From Chloroflexota bacterium (lineage in GTDB: Bacteria; Chloroflexota; Dehalococcoidia; SAR202; UBA826), in assembly GCA_002696685.1 (NCBI GenBank), contig NZSI01000030.1, positions 6,658-12,489 of the forward strand: 5,832 nucleotides of DNA. Direction: 5' to 3'. The stretch's first letter is position 1. The number at the start of each line of letters is the position of its first letter. The position numbers and the translations under genes are program-made. Positions 5,369 through 5,832 of this stretch are shown in pieces. The notes below the pieces were generated by a model. That model had not been told where the DNA came from. It saw only the letters and a list, made by a program, of their open reading frames with translations, and made no database searches.

Positions 5369-5832
5369 ATGACTTTCAAAGGTTTTCCGCGTGGTGTCCG
5401 ATATCTGCCCGTTCCGGCCCCAGTCTTTGGACCGCTTTTAGAACACATCAAAGATGCGTCAGGATTCATAATAACTCTGAGGATTATTTGGATGCTTCAG
5501 CAAAAAAAGGGGCGTATAAGATTCGTTGCTTCTGAGGAATTATATGGAGATAAAATTTTATCCAGGGCATTGGGAAACAAGGATTCCATTGAAACTAGTA
5601 TTGATTCAGTTGTACGTGGGGGGATACTGCTTCGAATAAAGCGAGAAAACGCCTCTGATGTTTTCGTCTTGAATTTTGAGGAGGATCATCACCTAGTATC
5701 TAGCATAGGATCAATTGATGAAGGTACTGACCTTTATACTGAGCCATGGGAAATTGAAAACAACTCCCCAAAAATATACTCGCTTTACGAGCAGAACGTA
5801 GGCATACTGACCCCAATAATTGCCGAAAAGTT
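5369..5832 (+). CDS. DnaD-like replication protein, N-terminal part (cut by window edge)
   Basis: An open frame from ATG at 5369 runs to the window end: 154 full codons with no stop. The N-terminal part (residues about 1-110) reads like the winged-helix region of DnaD-type proteins, with a helical stretch FIITLRIIWMLQQKKG (33-48) and a basic segment ILLRIKREN (86-94). After an acidic linker comes IYSLYEQNVGILTPIIAEK (136-154), which matches the start of a DnaD domain (compare the family pattern of an aromatic residue, E-x-N-x-G, then TP and an acidic helix). In Bacillus, DnaD helps load the DnaB-type helicase at the origin and at stalled forks. Its place 19 nt behind dnaB on the same strand supports such a role and a shared transcript. 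A stop codon lies directly before the ATG; no good ribosome binding site is visible. The assignment rests on recognising the motif, with most of the domain unseen. Confidence 0.72.
   Translation, partial: MTFKGFPRGVRYLPVPAPVFGPLLEHIKDASGFIITLRIIWMLQQKKGRIRFVASEELYGDKILSRALGNKDSIETSIDSVVRGGILLRIKRENASDVFVLNFEEDHHLVSSIGSIDEGTDLYTEPWEIENNSPKIYSLYEQNVGILTPIIAEK

Overview
The window is a moderately AT-rich stretch of bacterial chromosome holding conserved housekeeping genes. Two are cut by the window edges: a ClpB-type chaperone at the left and a DnaD-like replication protein at the right. The mix of genes (ClpB, a PHP phosphoesterase, HolA, a DUF1232 membrane protein, ribosomal protein L9, DnaB, then a DnaD-domain protein) and the look of the proteins suggest a Chloroflexota bacterium, perhaps of the Dehalococcoidia/SAR202 kind. 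That placement is inferred from family resemblance and has not been tested by a search.

Layout. Positions 1-563 (minus) encode the first 187 residues of a ClpB-like disaggregase. Positions 564-875 are a divergent intergenic region. It holds a good sigma70-type promoter for clpB (TTGATC-N17-TATAAT, minus strand). Its -35 box lies inside a sequence matching the HspR operator (HAIR) at 11 of 14 arm positions with the exact 7-nt spacer. Positions 876-1538 (plus) encode a small PHP-domain metallophosphoesterase, which converges on holA at 1564-2532 (minus, TTG start), the delta subunit of the DNA polymerase III clamp loader. A 129-nt divergent gap leads to a 106-residue DUF1232/YkvA-type membrane protein (2662-2982, plus).

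The right half is all plus strand. An extended -10 promoter near 3033 drives rplI (3161-3829), whose L9 protein carries an unusual 74-residue acidic tail with no basic residues. A hairpin plus T-tract (3846-3880) probably ends the rplI transcript. The replicative helicase dnaB follows (3931-5349), and 19 nt after it a DnaD-like gene (5369 to the window end). The dnaB-dnaD pair probably forms a helicase and helicase-loading unit. With holA nearby, about half the window concerns chromosome replication.

I saw no mobile element, CRISPR array, tRNA, rRNA or clearly novel multi-gene system. The points most worth checking are the HspR-like control of clpB, the long and possibly structured clpB leader, the acidic extension of L9, and the start and leader of dnaB.
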